Part shown: in pieces, positions 16,918 through 24,989 of the stretch
How the letters are laid out: each line of letters begins with the position of its first letter
Position numbering within the stretch: the stretch's first letter is position 1
Assembly (NCBI RefSeq): GCF_040549045.1
Contig: NZ_JBEWTB010000002.1
Coordinates: 5,001,072-5,065,071, forward strand
DNA from: Endozoicomonas sp. NE40
GTDB lineage: Bacteria; Pseudomonadota; Gammaproteobacteria; Pseudomonadales; Endozoicomonadaceae
Direction: 5' to 3'
DNA length: 64,000 nucleotides
Program-made: the position numbers and the translations under genes
Notes under the pieces: model-generated
Seen by the model: only the letters and a program-made list of their open reading frames with translations
Told to the model about the DNA's origin: nothing
Databases searched by the model: none

Positions 16918-17764
16918 TAATGTCGGCGTCTGGCAGCCATTCCAGCACAGACTGTTTTGCCTGATAACCGATTTCATGGGCTTCCCTGAGTGTCAGATCA
17001 CCGCTCAGATCCAGATGCATCTGAATAAAGGGAATCTGTCCGGATACACGGGTGCGGATTTCATGGACACTGATCACCCCCTCCACGGACAGACATCGAC
17101 GTTCAATTTCCTGTAACTGCTCCACCGGCAGGGAATGGTCCATCAGGTGTTGTATCGCTTCCCACACCAGCCGTACAACACCGGTCAGCATATAAACAGC
17201 AATGGCAATGGTCAGGAAGCTGTCCATGGAAGAGTAACCATAAGCCGATGTCACCAAAGCAACAATAACCGCAGTGTTGGTCAGAAGGTCAACCTTATAG
17301 TGCATGGCATCGGCTGCAATGGCAGTCGAACCGGTACATCGGACGACATAACGCTGAAATATCAATAATGCGGTAGTGGCTGAAATAGAGATCACCATCA
17401 CGGCTATGCCAATGTTTTCATTTACCAGCGGTGTATTGTCTGATACCAGTCGTTTAATGGCCTGTAAAAACAGCACAATCGCTGAGCCGGAAATAAAGGC
17501 CGCCTGCATCAACACCGACAGGTATTCTGCTTTGCCGTGACCAAAGCGATGTTCATCGTCGGCAGGTGTCAGGGAAATTCGAACCGCAACGAGGGTGATG
17601 AGTGACGCAAAGGCATCCATCACCGAGTCGACCAGTGTGGCGAGGAGACTGAGTGAACCCGTCATAGTCCAGGCAATGATCTTGACAACAATCAGCAAAA
17701 CAGCCGTCGCTACAGAAGCAATGCTTGCATAAGTCATCAATCGACTACGTAGCGCCAGATCCAT
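16895..17764 (-). CDS. fieF: Cation diffusion facilitator, FieF-type iron/zinc efflux
   Basis: Inner-membrane proton antiporter exporting Fe2+/Zn2+, 289 aa. Six membrane segments are visible. The TM2 metal site LVDSVMDAFASL (Asp-x3-Asp), the HRFGHGKAEYL loop, and the TM5 site AADAMHYKVDLL (Asp and His/Asp) match FieF. The cytoplasmic C-terminal domain (about 205-289) carries the His/Asp dimer-site residues (VISVHEIRTR, MHLDL, IIIHLDPD). Length and order agree with E. coli FieF. It is convergent with, and overlaps, tatD. Confidence 0.92.
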   Translation of the reverse strand: MDLALRSRLMTYASIASVATAVLLIVVKIIAWTMTGSLSLLATLVDSVMDAFASLITLVAVRISLTPADDEHRFGHGKAEYLSVLMQAAFISGSAIVLFLQAIKRLVSDNTPLVNENIGIAVMVISISATTALLIFQRYVVRCTGSTAIAADAMHYKVDLLTNTAVIVALVTSAYGYSSMDSFLTIAIAVYMLTGVVRLVWEAIQHLMDHSLPVEQLQEIERRCLSVEGVISVHEIRTRVSGQIPFIQMHLDLSGDLTLREAHEIGYQAKQSVLEWLPDADIIIHLDPD

Positions 17765-17851
17765 GGCAATAGCGTCCCTGACTAATCATTTTTATTCGTT
17801 CATGGCTGTTAATGAAGCTTTTATGAACGGTTATACAGCCTGTTTACAACG

Positions 17852-18124
17852 CTAACTAATAATAAAACCCTTTCTTACCCAGCAACGCAACTCCTCAAGG
17901 GTAAATGGCCAGCCGATTTCCCGGTCACTGCCCTGCTCTTTCACAACGGGAATACGAATGCCATAACGGTCAATCAGTTCATCGCTGTCACTGATTTCAA
18001 CCGGCTGCCACTGAGTCCGTTCAGACTCTTGCAGCGTATTCAGCAATTTTTCTGCTTCTTCACACAAATGGCAACCGGAAGTGGTGTATAAATAGAGTAT
18101 ATTCACGTAACAAACCTGGCACAT
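17852..18124 (-). CDS. Glutaredoxin-like (DUF836) thiol protein
   Basis: 90 aa with a thioredoxin fold. The redox motif CHLC follows the first strand (LYLYTTSGCHLCEEAEKLL), and the cis-Pro motif is IRIPVVKE. It belongs to the short glutaredoxin-like group often placed near transport or redox genes. An alternative GTG start at 18106, six codons in, has an AGG eight bases upstream and places the first strand at the N terminus; it may be the true start. It is divergent from the CPA2 antiporter. Confidence 0.85.
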   Translation of the reverse strand: MCQVCYVNILYLYTTSGCHLCEEAEKLLNTLQESERTQWQPVEISDSDELIDRYGIRIPVVKEQGSDREIGWPFTLEELRCWVRKGFIIS

Positions 18125-18254
18125 CTATCAAACTAAGGTGCAATTGTACCGATAAAACAGCCATGGGCGAAAAAATGTGGTCTTTACCATCATCGGTGGC
18201 GGAAATTGCATTTTCATAGTAAAAAATTAATAGATATTTCGGGATGCCTCCTGC

Positions 18255-20216
18255 ATGGACTTTACGTTTTTTAACCAGTTAATGATGATACTGGGACTGT
18301 CTGTCTGCGCCATATCACTGTTTCATCGCTTTAACCTTCCGGAAAGCCTTGGTTATCTGAGTGTCGGCATTGTTCTGGGGCCTACCGCAACCGGATTGAT
18401 CCATACAGATTTCGATATCAGCCTGCTGGCAGAAATCGGTGTCGTCTTCCTGCTGTTTACCCTCGGGCTGGAATTTTCCATCAGCCGCATGAAAACCATG
18501 AAACAGGAAGTATTCGGGCTGGGAGGCTTGCAGGTGCTGCTGTGTGCCTCTGGTATTTTTGGCATCCTTAATATGCTGGGAGTACCCGTCAGGGAGAGCC
18601 TGATCATAGCTGCGGCGCTGGCACTCTCTTCAACGGCCATCGTTTCCAAAGAGCTGACCCAGAGTAATGAAATTCGCGCCCGTCAGGGACAGTTAAGCAT
18701 TGGCGTATTACTGTTTCAGGATATTGCTGCCGTTCTGTTCCTGATTCTGGTACCAGCCATTGCCGGAGCGGGCGGTCAGGCGGTTCTGCCAGCCATCAGC
18801 ATCGCCCTGCTAAAAGGCGCCCTGTTCGTAGCCGTTATGCTGGCTGCCGGAAAATGGGTATTACCGGTTATCTTTAATGAAATTGCCAGGGCTCGTTCAG
18901 ATGAGCTGTTTGTTCTGGTCGCGTTGATGACGGCCCTGATGGCGGCCTGGTTGACACACATGCTGGGTCTGTCCATGGCACTCGGTGGTTTTATCGCTGG
19001 CATGATGCTGGGTGATTCAAATTATAAGCATCAGGTGGAAGCTGATATCCGACCTTTCAGGGATATTCTGCTCGGACTGTTTTTTGTCTCAGTCGGCCTG
19101 ATGCTGGACCTGAATATTCTCAGGGATCACTGGCCCGTTATATTAGCGGCTACCGCTGCCCTGCTGGTTTTCAAGCTGTCCGTCATTTCAGTGCTTGCCA
19201 GAACCTTTGGAGAAGACCGGCGCATAGCCCTGAAAACCGGTCTGGTTTTGTGCCAGGGGGGAGAATTCTGTTTTGCTCTGATCGCCCTGGCCACCCAGTA
19301 TGGTGAGACCGGCGGTGAAAAAGCCTCGCTGGTATTGTCTGCCACCATTCTCTCCATGCTGGTGGCACCACTGCTGATTCGTAACAGTTCAAAAATAGTG
19401 GAACTTTTTTTCAGGGAAGCCGAGACCAGTGTCGACTCTCAACACAGTGTTGATATCAAGCAACAGACAGCTCATATATCAGGCCATACGCTAATTTGTG
19501 GTTATGGTCGTGTTGGTCAGACCATCAGTCGTTTCCTGTCCCGGGAAAATCTGCTCTATGTGGCGCTTGATGATGATGCCCTGCATGTCCATGAAGCCGG
19601 TCTGGCTGGGGAACCCGTGTTTTATGGAGACTGCCGCAGGCTTGAGCTCCTTGAGGCCGCAGGCCTGGACCGTGCCAGACAAATCATTATCTGCATTGAC
19701 AATACCGATAATGCCCTGTCTGTGGTTAAAACCATCCGCTCGGAGTACCGCCATCTGCCTATTCTGGTTCGAACCCGTGACCTGTCGCAATGTGATGAGC
19801 TGAAGCAGGCGGGGGCAACTGCGGTTGTGCCCGAGGTGCTGGAATCCAGCCTGCTGATTGTGAAGCAGGTATTCCTGATGCTGGGCATGGACAGAGACGT
19901 TGTCAGGCATAAAATTCATCAAGCCCGTGAGCAGCAGTACGATATTCTCAGTGGTTACTACCCCGGAGTAACCGATATACAGGCCGAAACGGATGATGTG
20001 CCAGTTCGTCATGCAGTCACCCTTTGCAAAGGGTCGCCCTGCGAAGGGTTGCGTCCTGCCGATCTGCCTGTTGAGGACGATGTATCAGTTATGGGGGTCA
20101 AACGCGGCGGAATTACTTATGAGCCTGGTCAGGTTACCCGAATGGCAGCGGATGATATTGTTATTCTGGCAGGTCCCATGGCAAGCCTGAAACAGAGCGA
20201 AAAGAATCTTATTTAG
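18255..20216 (+). CDS. CPA2 K+/H+ antiporter with RCK domains (KefB/YbaL-like)
   Basis: 653 aa. About residues 1-385 form the 12-13-segment Na+/H+-exchanger core, with GLLFQDI-type motif IGVLLFQDIAAV and the conserved TLGLEFS. Residues about 410-530 form a TrkA-N/RCK domain with NAD(H) motif CGYGRVGQTISRFL and GDCRRLELLEAAG. Residues 560-650 form a TrkA-C domain. It controls K+ efflux and cytoplasmic pH under electrophile or osmotic stress. No KefF/KefG-type quinone reductase is adjacent, which favours the YbaL/RosB branch over strict KefB or KefC. A terminator follows. Confidence 0.88.
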   Translation: MDFTFFNQLMMILGLSVCAISLFHRFNLPESLGYLSVGIVLGPTATGLIHTDFDISLLAEIGVVFLLFTLGLEFSISRMKTMKQEVFGLGGLQVLLCASGIFGILNMLGVPVRESLIIAAALALSSTAIVSKELTQSNEIRARQGQLSIGVLLFQDIAAVLFLILVPAIAGAGGQAVLPAISIALLKGALFVAVMLAAGKWVLPVIFNEIARARSDELFVLVALMTALMAAWLTHMLGLSMALGGFIAGMMLGDSNYKHQVEADIRPFRDILLGLFFVSVGLMLDLNILRDHWPVILAATAALLVFKLSVISVLARTFGEDRRIALKTGLVLCQGGEFCFALIALATQYGETGGEKASLVLSATILSMLVAPLLIRNSSKIVELFFREAETSVDSQHSVDIKQQTAHISGHTLICGYGRVGQTISRFLSRENLLYVALDDDALHVHEAGLAGEPVFYGDCRRLELLEAAGLDRARQIIICIDNTDNALSVVKTIRSEYRHLPILVRTRDLSQCDELKQAGATAVVPEVLESSLLIVKQVFLMLGMDRDVVRHKIHQAREQQYDILSGYYPGVTDIQAETDDVPVRHAVTLCKGSPCEGLRPADLPVEDDVSVMGVKRGGITYEPGQVTRMAADDIVILAGPMASLKQSEKNLI

Positions 20217-20227
20217 CACTTTATCGA

Positions 20228-20266
20228 GTTAGCAGGAAATTTTTATTTTCTGCTAACTGTTTGTTT
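20228..20266 (+). terminator. Rho-independent terminator after CPA2 antiporter
   Basis: GTTAGCAG at 20228-20235 pairs with CTGCTAAC at 20250-20257, with extra A-T pairs inside and a T-rich tail (TGTTTGTTTTT). Confidence 0.75.
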
Positions 20267-20423
20267 TTCATGTATTTTTATCTAACCGATCGAATTCGAG
20301 AATTAATTTCTACATCAGAGTTTTAAAACCCTTTCTATACTACATCTCTACGTGTCGGAAGAACAAAAGAGTCAGGACGCTTGCACACAACAAACAATTA
20401 ACCTGTTCGGCGGTATAGAAATA

Positions 20424-22148
20424 ATGATTACTCGATCGGTTCCGTATAGTTTACGATATATCAGTTATGGTTTTTTGTTCCTGTTTATTCTGCTAATTGC
20501 CGTACTGCTCTTTTGTGCTCAACCTGTCTATGCACAGACATGCCAGTTACAAACTCATGCTGATCCGTCAAAATCCACACAGAGCTTTTTTGATTGCGTC
20601 GATAAAAGTGAATTTGTTGATTCAGGAATTCTGAGTTTTAAATACACTTATGATGGCAGGCATAAATATCAGGATAACTATAAAACCCCAGCTATTCCCA
20701 CCCCACCGGAACAGCCAGAACTCAATTACTATCTTGACAAATACAATGCTAACTACGATTACTACAACAATCAGGTCTGGTTTCATTATCTCAAGAAAGT
20801 AGTTCCTTTTGGATTCAGCTTCCACTTGTATGGCCTGTTTCAGACAGTAAGCCTGTTAAGCCTGAATCAACTTGAGATGCTTGCAGTATCTTCCACAATT
20901 GGCGCTGCATTCAACCTTGGTGAAGATGCAAGCCTTGAATTTTCCCGTTTATACGGAACAAGCCCATCAACTGCCATTGGTACTTCTACCTCCCCTGTTA
21001 CCCAACCCAACGCACGGGGCAGGCTGGCTGGTGGCCTGACCATGATGGCCGTTGATATGGGCCTGGAAACCTTTTTAAATCATAAAATTCCGGATATTGA
21101 AGCCCTCACTTTCAGCGAAACTCTATCAAAATTTACAAAGTCAGTCGCGATTACCGGACAATTAACAAAATCCCTGATAAATCTGACTGAAAAAAAATGT
21201 CTCGATGTTGGTTATGAGCAAGATAGCTGTGAAGCCTTTGCTCAGGGTTCAGCGGCAGCAACCCTGGGTGCATTAATCAGCCTGGGCGCGCTGACAGGCT
21301 TGACGAGCAAGAAGGTAACAGATGGCATTAAAGCTGCCCAGCTAAAATCCGTAACTGACAAAGTAGCCACGACTTATCTTGAAGAGCTTAAAAAGGCAGA
21401 CTATAAGTACCCCGAAATGACAGCCAGCCAAAAGGCTTCACGATATGCGCGCGAGCAAATTCCCCACGCAGCGACGGTCACAACAGCTTATACTACCAAA
21501 GGTCTGTTAGTTAGCACCTGTAAGAAGCTGGTAAAAGAGCTTGATCTGGGCGAAAACGCTATGAAATATCGAGACCCTTTGTGTCTGGCTGTCGTATCCA
21601 GTATCAGTCTCACGGCTGCGTGGCTTGGCCTGAATAGTGACAAGTGGGTGACTGGAGACTTTTCCGGTGTCTTTATCGATAATATTCACGAATCAGACGG
21701 CATGCACCTGACGGATGCTGCCAAGATTGCCGCAGAATCATATGTTGAGAGCCCAATGGCCAAAGACCTTTTAAAAATGGGAGCTGGCACCCTGTCATTC
21801 TCGGTTTTTTATGCCATCAACCGTGCTTTACCAAATAACCCTGTTGCGATGAACGCCAGAAATGGGGCTCACCTTTCACTGATACTGGATGGTACACAGA
21901 TCGTCATGTCTCACTCGATTCCGTTTGCAATCATTGCCCCTGAGTTAGCCTATGATATTGCTTACCAGACACTGTATAGCCTGAGCTACCCGTCCCACGT
22001 GTTGTCAGACAAAGACAACAAACAACTGAATCTGCAATCTGACCTGGACAATGGCAACTACAAAATACCCATACTCAATAGATGCATAATGACGAATGCT
22101 GTTGGTCAAACAACAGAGTCCTATCAGATGAACCACAACTGCTATTAA
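20424..22148 (+). CDS. Secreted or membrane protein of unknown function
   Basis: 574 aa from the chosen ATG, which opens a strong signal peptide (hydrophobic FLFLFILLIAVLLFCA, cleavage site near VYA-QT). A GTG 24 codons upstream is possible but lacks a ribosome binding site. The mature protein contains scattered Cys, a Tyr/Asn-rich N-terminal part (about 40-110), and several Gly/Ala-rich hydrophobic helices (about 250-290, 470-530) that may insert into a membrane. No family is recognised. The S10 carboxypeptidase gene follows on the same strand, separated by a strong hairpin. A function linked to it cannot be shown. Confidence 0.65.
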   Translation: MITRSVPYSLRYISYGFLFLFILLIAVLLFCAQPVYAQTCQLQTHADPSKSTQSFFDCVDKSEFVDSGILSFKYTYDGRHKYQDNYKTPAIPTPPEQPELNYYLDKYNANYDYYNNQVWFHYLKKVVPFGFSFHLYGLFQTVSLLSLNQLEMLAVSSTIGAAFNLGEDASLEFSRLYGTSPSTAIGTSTSPVTQPNARGRLAGGLTMMAVDMGLETFLNHKIPDIEALTFSETLSKFTKSVAITGQLTKSLINLTEKKCLDVGYEQDSCEAFAQGSAAATLGALISLGALTGLTSKKVTDGIKAAQLKSVTDKVATTYLEELKKADYKYPEMTASQKASRYAREQIPHAATVTTAYTTKGLLVSTCKKLVKELDLGENAMKYRDPLCLAVVSSISLTAAWLGLNSDKWVTGDFSGVFIDNIHESDGMHLTDAAKIAAESYVESPMAKDLLKMGAGTLSFSVFYAINRALPNNPVAMNARNGAHLSLILDGTQIVMSHSIPFAIIAPELAYDIAYQTLYSLSYPSHVLSDKDNKQLNLQSDLDNGNYKIPILNRCIMTNAVGQTTESYQMNHNCY

Positions 22149-22198
22149 TAGTTCCTTTATTAATAGTTCTTTAAAAATAGCCTGAAGCTTTATCGTGT

Positions 22199-22236
22199 TT
22201 TTCCGGAAGCTGCTAAGCACAGCAGCTTCCGGAAAA
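22199..22236. terminator. Long perfect hairpin between orphan gene and S10 gene
   Basis: TTTTCCGGAAGCTGCT at 22199-22214 pairs perfectly with 22221-22236 (16 bp, 6-base loop). It sits 50 bases after the upstream stop codon and about 95 before the S10 start. There is no clear T tract beyond the stem, so it may be a terminator or an RNA-stability hairpin. Confidence 0.65.
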
Positions 22237-22330
22237 TTAAGGCCGTCTGCCACCAGTAAAAAAAAATCCTTCCCGTCAGACACAACTATACTCTGTGCTC
22301 GGTTAAAGCTATCTCTGAGTACTGTTTCTT

Positions 22331-23780
22331 ATGAAAACACTGTGTCACTGCCTTCTGTCGTTTTGTTTCTGGGCTGCCAGCGTCGTCTGGATAACACCGT
22401 TAAGAGCTGCACCATTACCAACCCCTCCTCCCATTAAAATCCCAACCCCCGGAGAAGTGATCGGTTTGCCGGGTCTGAGCCAGATAATGTCAAAGCAATA
22501 CGCTGGTCAGGTAAAAGTCAGTGACTGCGGCAACTATATATTCTTCTGGTTTTTTGAATCACAATCCTTACCCACTGATCCGGTCGTCGTCTGGCTGAAT
22601 GGTGGTCCGGGCGCATCCAGCATGATCGGGCTGTTCACGGAAAACGGGCCAATCATGCTGGAAAACAGCGACACGGGAGGGCTGGCCGTAAAAGCCCGTG
22701 AGGCCAGCTGGAATAAGAATGCTCATTATCTGGTCATTGACCAGCCCGCAGGCACAGGGCTTTCATTCTCAGCTAAACCAGATAGCTGCCAGCCCACCAA
22801 TGAAACCGAATCCACCAAACAGCTCTATACGGCATTGCAGCAAATCTTCACTGTGCTGCCCCAGTTCCAGAAAAATCCGCTCTATATCTTTGGTGAATCA
22901 TTTGCTGGTCACTATATTCCCCACCTGGGCAAATACATCATTGATGCCAATGCCCACATCAGCCTCGACAAGAAACGTCGCACTGTCAATAACGCTATTC
23001 ATTTGAATTTAAAAGGACTGGGAATTGGTGACGGATGGATTGACCCGGAGTTCCAGACAAAAGGTATGGCAGACTTTGCTTATTTTCAGGGACTCGTAAC
23101 AGAACCCGGTCGGGATCAATTAAAACAGGTTGAAGATCGATGCACCACTCAGCTCGCCAAATATAATACGCCCGCTTATATGAATGGCACTCAGTCCGTT
23201 CCCGCCTCTGTCGCTGACCTGTGTGATGCCGTCATCAACCAGCTGGTTGCCATGACCGGTAAAAATGAATACAACCTTAACCTTGTCCATAAGTACCGGT
23301 ACGACGACATTTACAAATATCTGAATACGGAATCGGTGCGAGAAGCATTGCATGTATCCACGTCAACCCCTCCCTGGACGATAGTAAACAATAAAATTGG
23401 CAGCAGCTTTAAAAACAGGTGAAATGAACTCCACGATTAAGTTCATCGCTGACATCTTAAAAAGTGATTCAGTCAGAATTCTGATTTATGAAGGTGAGAG
23501 AGATGGCTGCTGCGGCCCTGCCGGAACCAACCAATGGCTGAATAAAATGCATAAAATGTACTGGCCCGCAGGCAAGTCATTCTTTTATGACTATGAGCCA
23601 TGGATGATCAATTCAGTCCATCAGGGTGAGTTCCGGACTTTTCCTAAGGGCTCGTCGCTTGGCAAAGCCACATTATCAGAAGTTGTGGTCTATGGCGCAG
23701 GGCACTTACTACCCATGGATGAACCCGAAGCAGCTCTTAAGATGCTGAATGACTTTATAGGGGTAGAGCCAAGCATTTAA
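22331..23780 (+). pseudogene. S10 serine carboxypeptidase, split by a +1 frameshift
   Basis: Homologue of eukaryotic cathepsin A/carboxypeptidase Y, removing C-terminal residues from peptides; about 482 aa if joined. The signal peptide is followed by a Pro-rich segment. S10 signatures are all present: VVWLNGGPGASSMIG (oxyanion hole), IDQPAGTGLS, GESFAGHYIP with nucleophile Ser190, LIYEGERDGCCG with the Asp (codon 23502-23504), and GAGHLLPMDEP with the His (codon 23703-23705). The Asp and His lie in another frame: the first frame ends at 23422, and the second continues from an A5 run at 23411-23415. Four A would give SSFKTGEMNS in one frame. S10 enzymes are mainly eukaryotic and sporadic in bacteria, so acquisition by transfer is plausible. 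Confidence 0.88.
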
Positions 23781-23865
23781 CAGTGCTCCCAATGACTGGC
23801 CTGTAGCCAGCTGATACGGTACCAGTGTTGCCCTACTTCTTGGTCTTACCCGAACAATAGAGATT

Positions 23866-24252
23866 GTGCATAACTTTGGTGCCTATCCATATATGAAGGA
23901 CAGCTTAAGAAGAGGGCTGATTGTACGAACGGCTCAGGCAGTCATTGAGTTAAAGTTGCTGGCTTGTGCCAGTCTGTTCAAATTTATCGTCAGCAAGACG
24001 ATTGAACCACTTATTGATATGAACTACCTGAGTCATAGCCATCACCAGTACAGCTATCCCTCTCCTTATGTCCAGACATTTGCTCTCAGCGAAGAATGTA
24101 GCATGGTTCCTGTTCCAGGCACTGGAACCGAACTGCACAGAATGGAGTGCTCACCTCAGCAAGAAAGCGAGAATCCTAATGAGTTGTCTGGCAGCACGAT
24201 TGCCGTGATCGTCATCTACATGCTGCAAAAACTGCGTAGCAGCAATGATTGA
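23866..24252 (+). CDS. Doubtful hypothetical ORF
   Basis: 128 codons from a GTG, or 119 from an ATG at 23893; neither start has a ribosome binding site. The product has a His/Tyr/Ser-rich middle (SHSHHQYSYPSPYV) and a short hydrophobic C-terminal segment (STIAVIVIYML). No family is recognised. It is the only sizeable frame in the 560 bases between the S10 gene and the DUF2970 gene, which otherwise hold nothing I can identify. Confidence 0.3.
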   Translation: MHNFGAYPYMKDSLRRGLIVRTAQAVIELKLLACASLFKFIVSKTIEPLIDMNYLSHSHHQYSYPSPYVQTFALSEECSMVPVPGTGTELHRMECSPQQESENPNELSGSTIAVIVIYMLQKLRSSND

Positions 24253-24343
24253 ATCTGACATTGAAATATCCGACGATAGTGGGCAGGGGAGTAAGCTGAA
24301 GAGTGACCTGAAGAGTATCCTGATCAGACCAGGTGTTTAACTC

Positions 24344-24577
24344 ATGTCTAAAAAAACTGTGTCGAAAAATACACTACCGGAAGGAACTGGCTTCAGAGCC
24401 ATCCTGCAAAGTGCCCTTGCATCAGCCTTCGGAGTGCAGAGCAAAAAAAACCGGGACAGGGATTTTCAAAAAGGAAGACCGGCTGACTTCATTATTGCCG
24501 GTATTGTAGGAACTCTGTTGTTTATCACAGCGCTGGTGGTTGTCGTAAACCTTGTGCTGGGTGTATCAGGTTACTGA
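24344..24577 (+). CDS. DUF2970 small membrane protein
   Basis: 77 aa. Matches DUF2970: a cytoplasmic segment with SALASAFGVQSKKNRDRDF, then one membrane helix (FIIAGIVGTLLFITALVVVVNLVLGV). Function unknown. From general knowledge it is often found near sulfite/nitrite reductase genes in gammaproteobacteria, and here it lies about 410 bases upstream of one. Its last 7 bases overlap the 3' end of a convergent 35-aa ORF. Confidence 0.82.
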   Translation: MSKKTVSKNTLPEGTGFRAILQSALASAFGVQSKKNRDRDFQKGRPADFIIAGIVGTLLFITALVVVVNLVLGVSGY

Positions 24578-24678
24578 TGGCTGACCCAGAAAATCGCTGT
24601 GACCACTACGACCATAATAATGGCAACCGCCGCGATGGCGTCAACGGTACTGTCTTTCATTGTTTTATGACTCGCCAT
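24571..24678 (-). CDS. 35-aa single-helix membrane peptide
   Basis: Short ORF read as MASHKTMKDSTVD, followed by a hydrophobic helix (AIAAVAIIMVVVVTAIFWV) and SHQ. A good ribosome binding site (GGGAG, 8 bases before the ATG) supports translation. It is convergent with DUF2970, overlapping by 7 bases. Function unknown; it resembles the many single-pass micropeptides that sit on membrane complexes. No family name can be given. Confidence 0.6.
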   Translation of the reverse strand: MASHKTMKDSTVDAIAAVAIIMVVVVTAIFWVSHQ

Positions 24679-24750
24679 AATTTCTGCTCCCGATTATGTT
24701 TTATCCATTCAAGCTAGCCTATCTCAACAAACGAAGCAACAGCAGATGCA

Positions 24751-24815
24751 ATCGTTCAGAGTGATAGCTCAGGTCAATAGTTCAGGTCAATAGCTCAGGG
24801 CGCTAGTTCAGAGCG
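24751..24815. repeat. Five tandem 13-bp units
   Basis: Consecutive units start at 24751, 24764, 24777, 24790 and 24803, with approximate consensus ATAGYTCAGRKCR. The copies are imperfect. They lie in noncoding DNA upstream of the sulfite reductase gene, which otherwise holds only the second repeat block below. Confidence 0.75.
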
Positions 24816-24925
24816 AAGGTTGCGCACCACTACACAGTTATAGCCGTTTAAATATAGTTATATAAATAAATGTTTTTATTACTTCTTCAGGAAAACTGAT
24901 AAGGTAGCCTCTCCCGCAGCATACT

Positions 24926-24967
24926 CTCTGGCTACTGAACTCTGGCTACTGAACTCTGAGTACTGCA
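24926..24967. repeat. Three tandem 14-bp units before sulfite reductase
   Basis: CTCTGGCTACTGAA occurs twice exactly (24926-24939, 24940-24953) and is followed by CTCTGAGTACTGCA. The block ends 22 bases before the start codon, so it lies in the promoter or 5' leader and could affect expression. Confidence 0.75.
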
Positions 24968-24989
24968 TCAGAATTAAAAAAATAACATC

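Noticed and set aside
24245..24340. 31-codon frame MIESDIEISDDSGQG just before the DUF2970 gene
   Set aside because: No ribosome binding site and no recognisable leader-peptide features; too short to support.
24751..24967. CRISPR array
   Set aside because: The 13- and 14-bp units are directly adjacent, with no unique spacers, and no cas genes are present.
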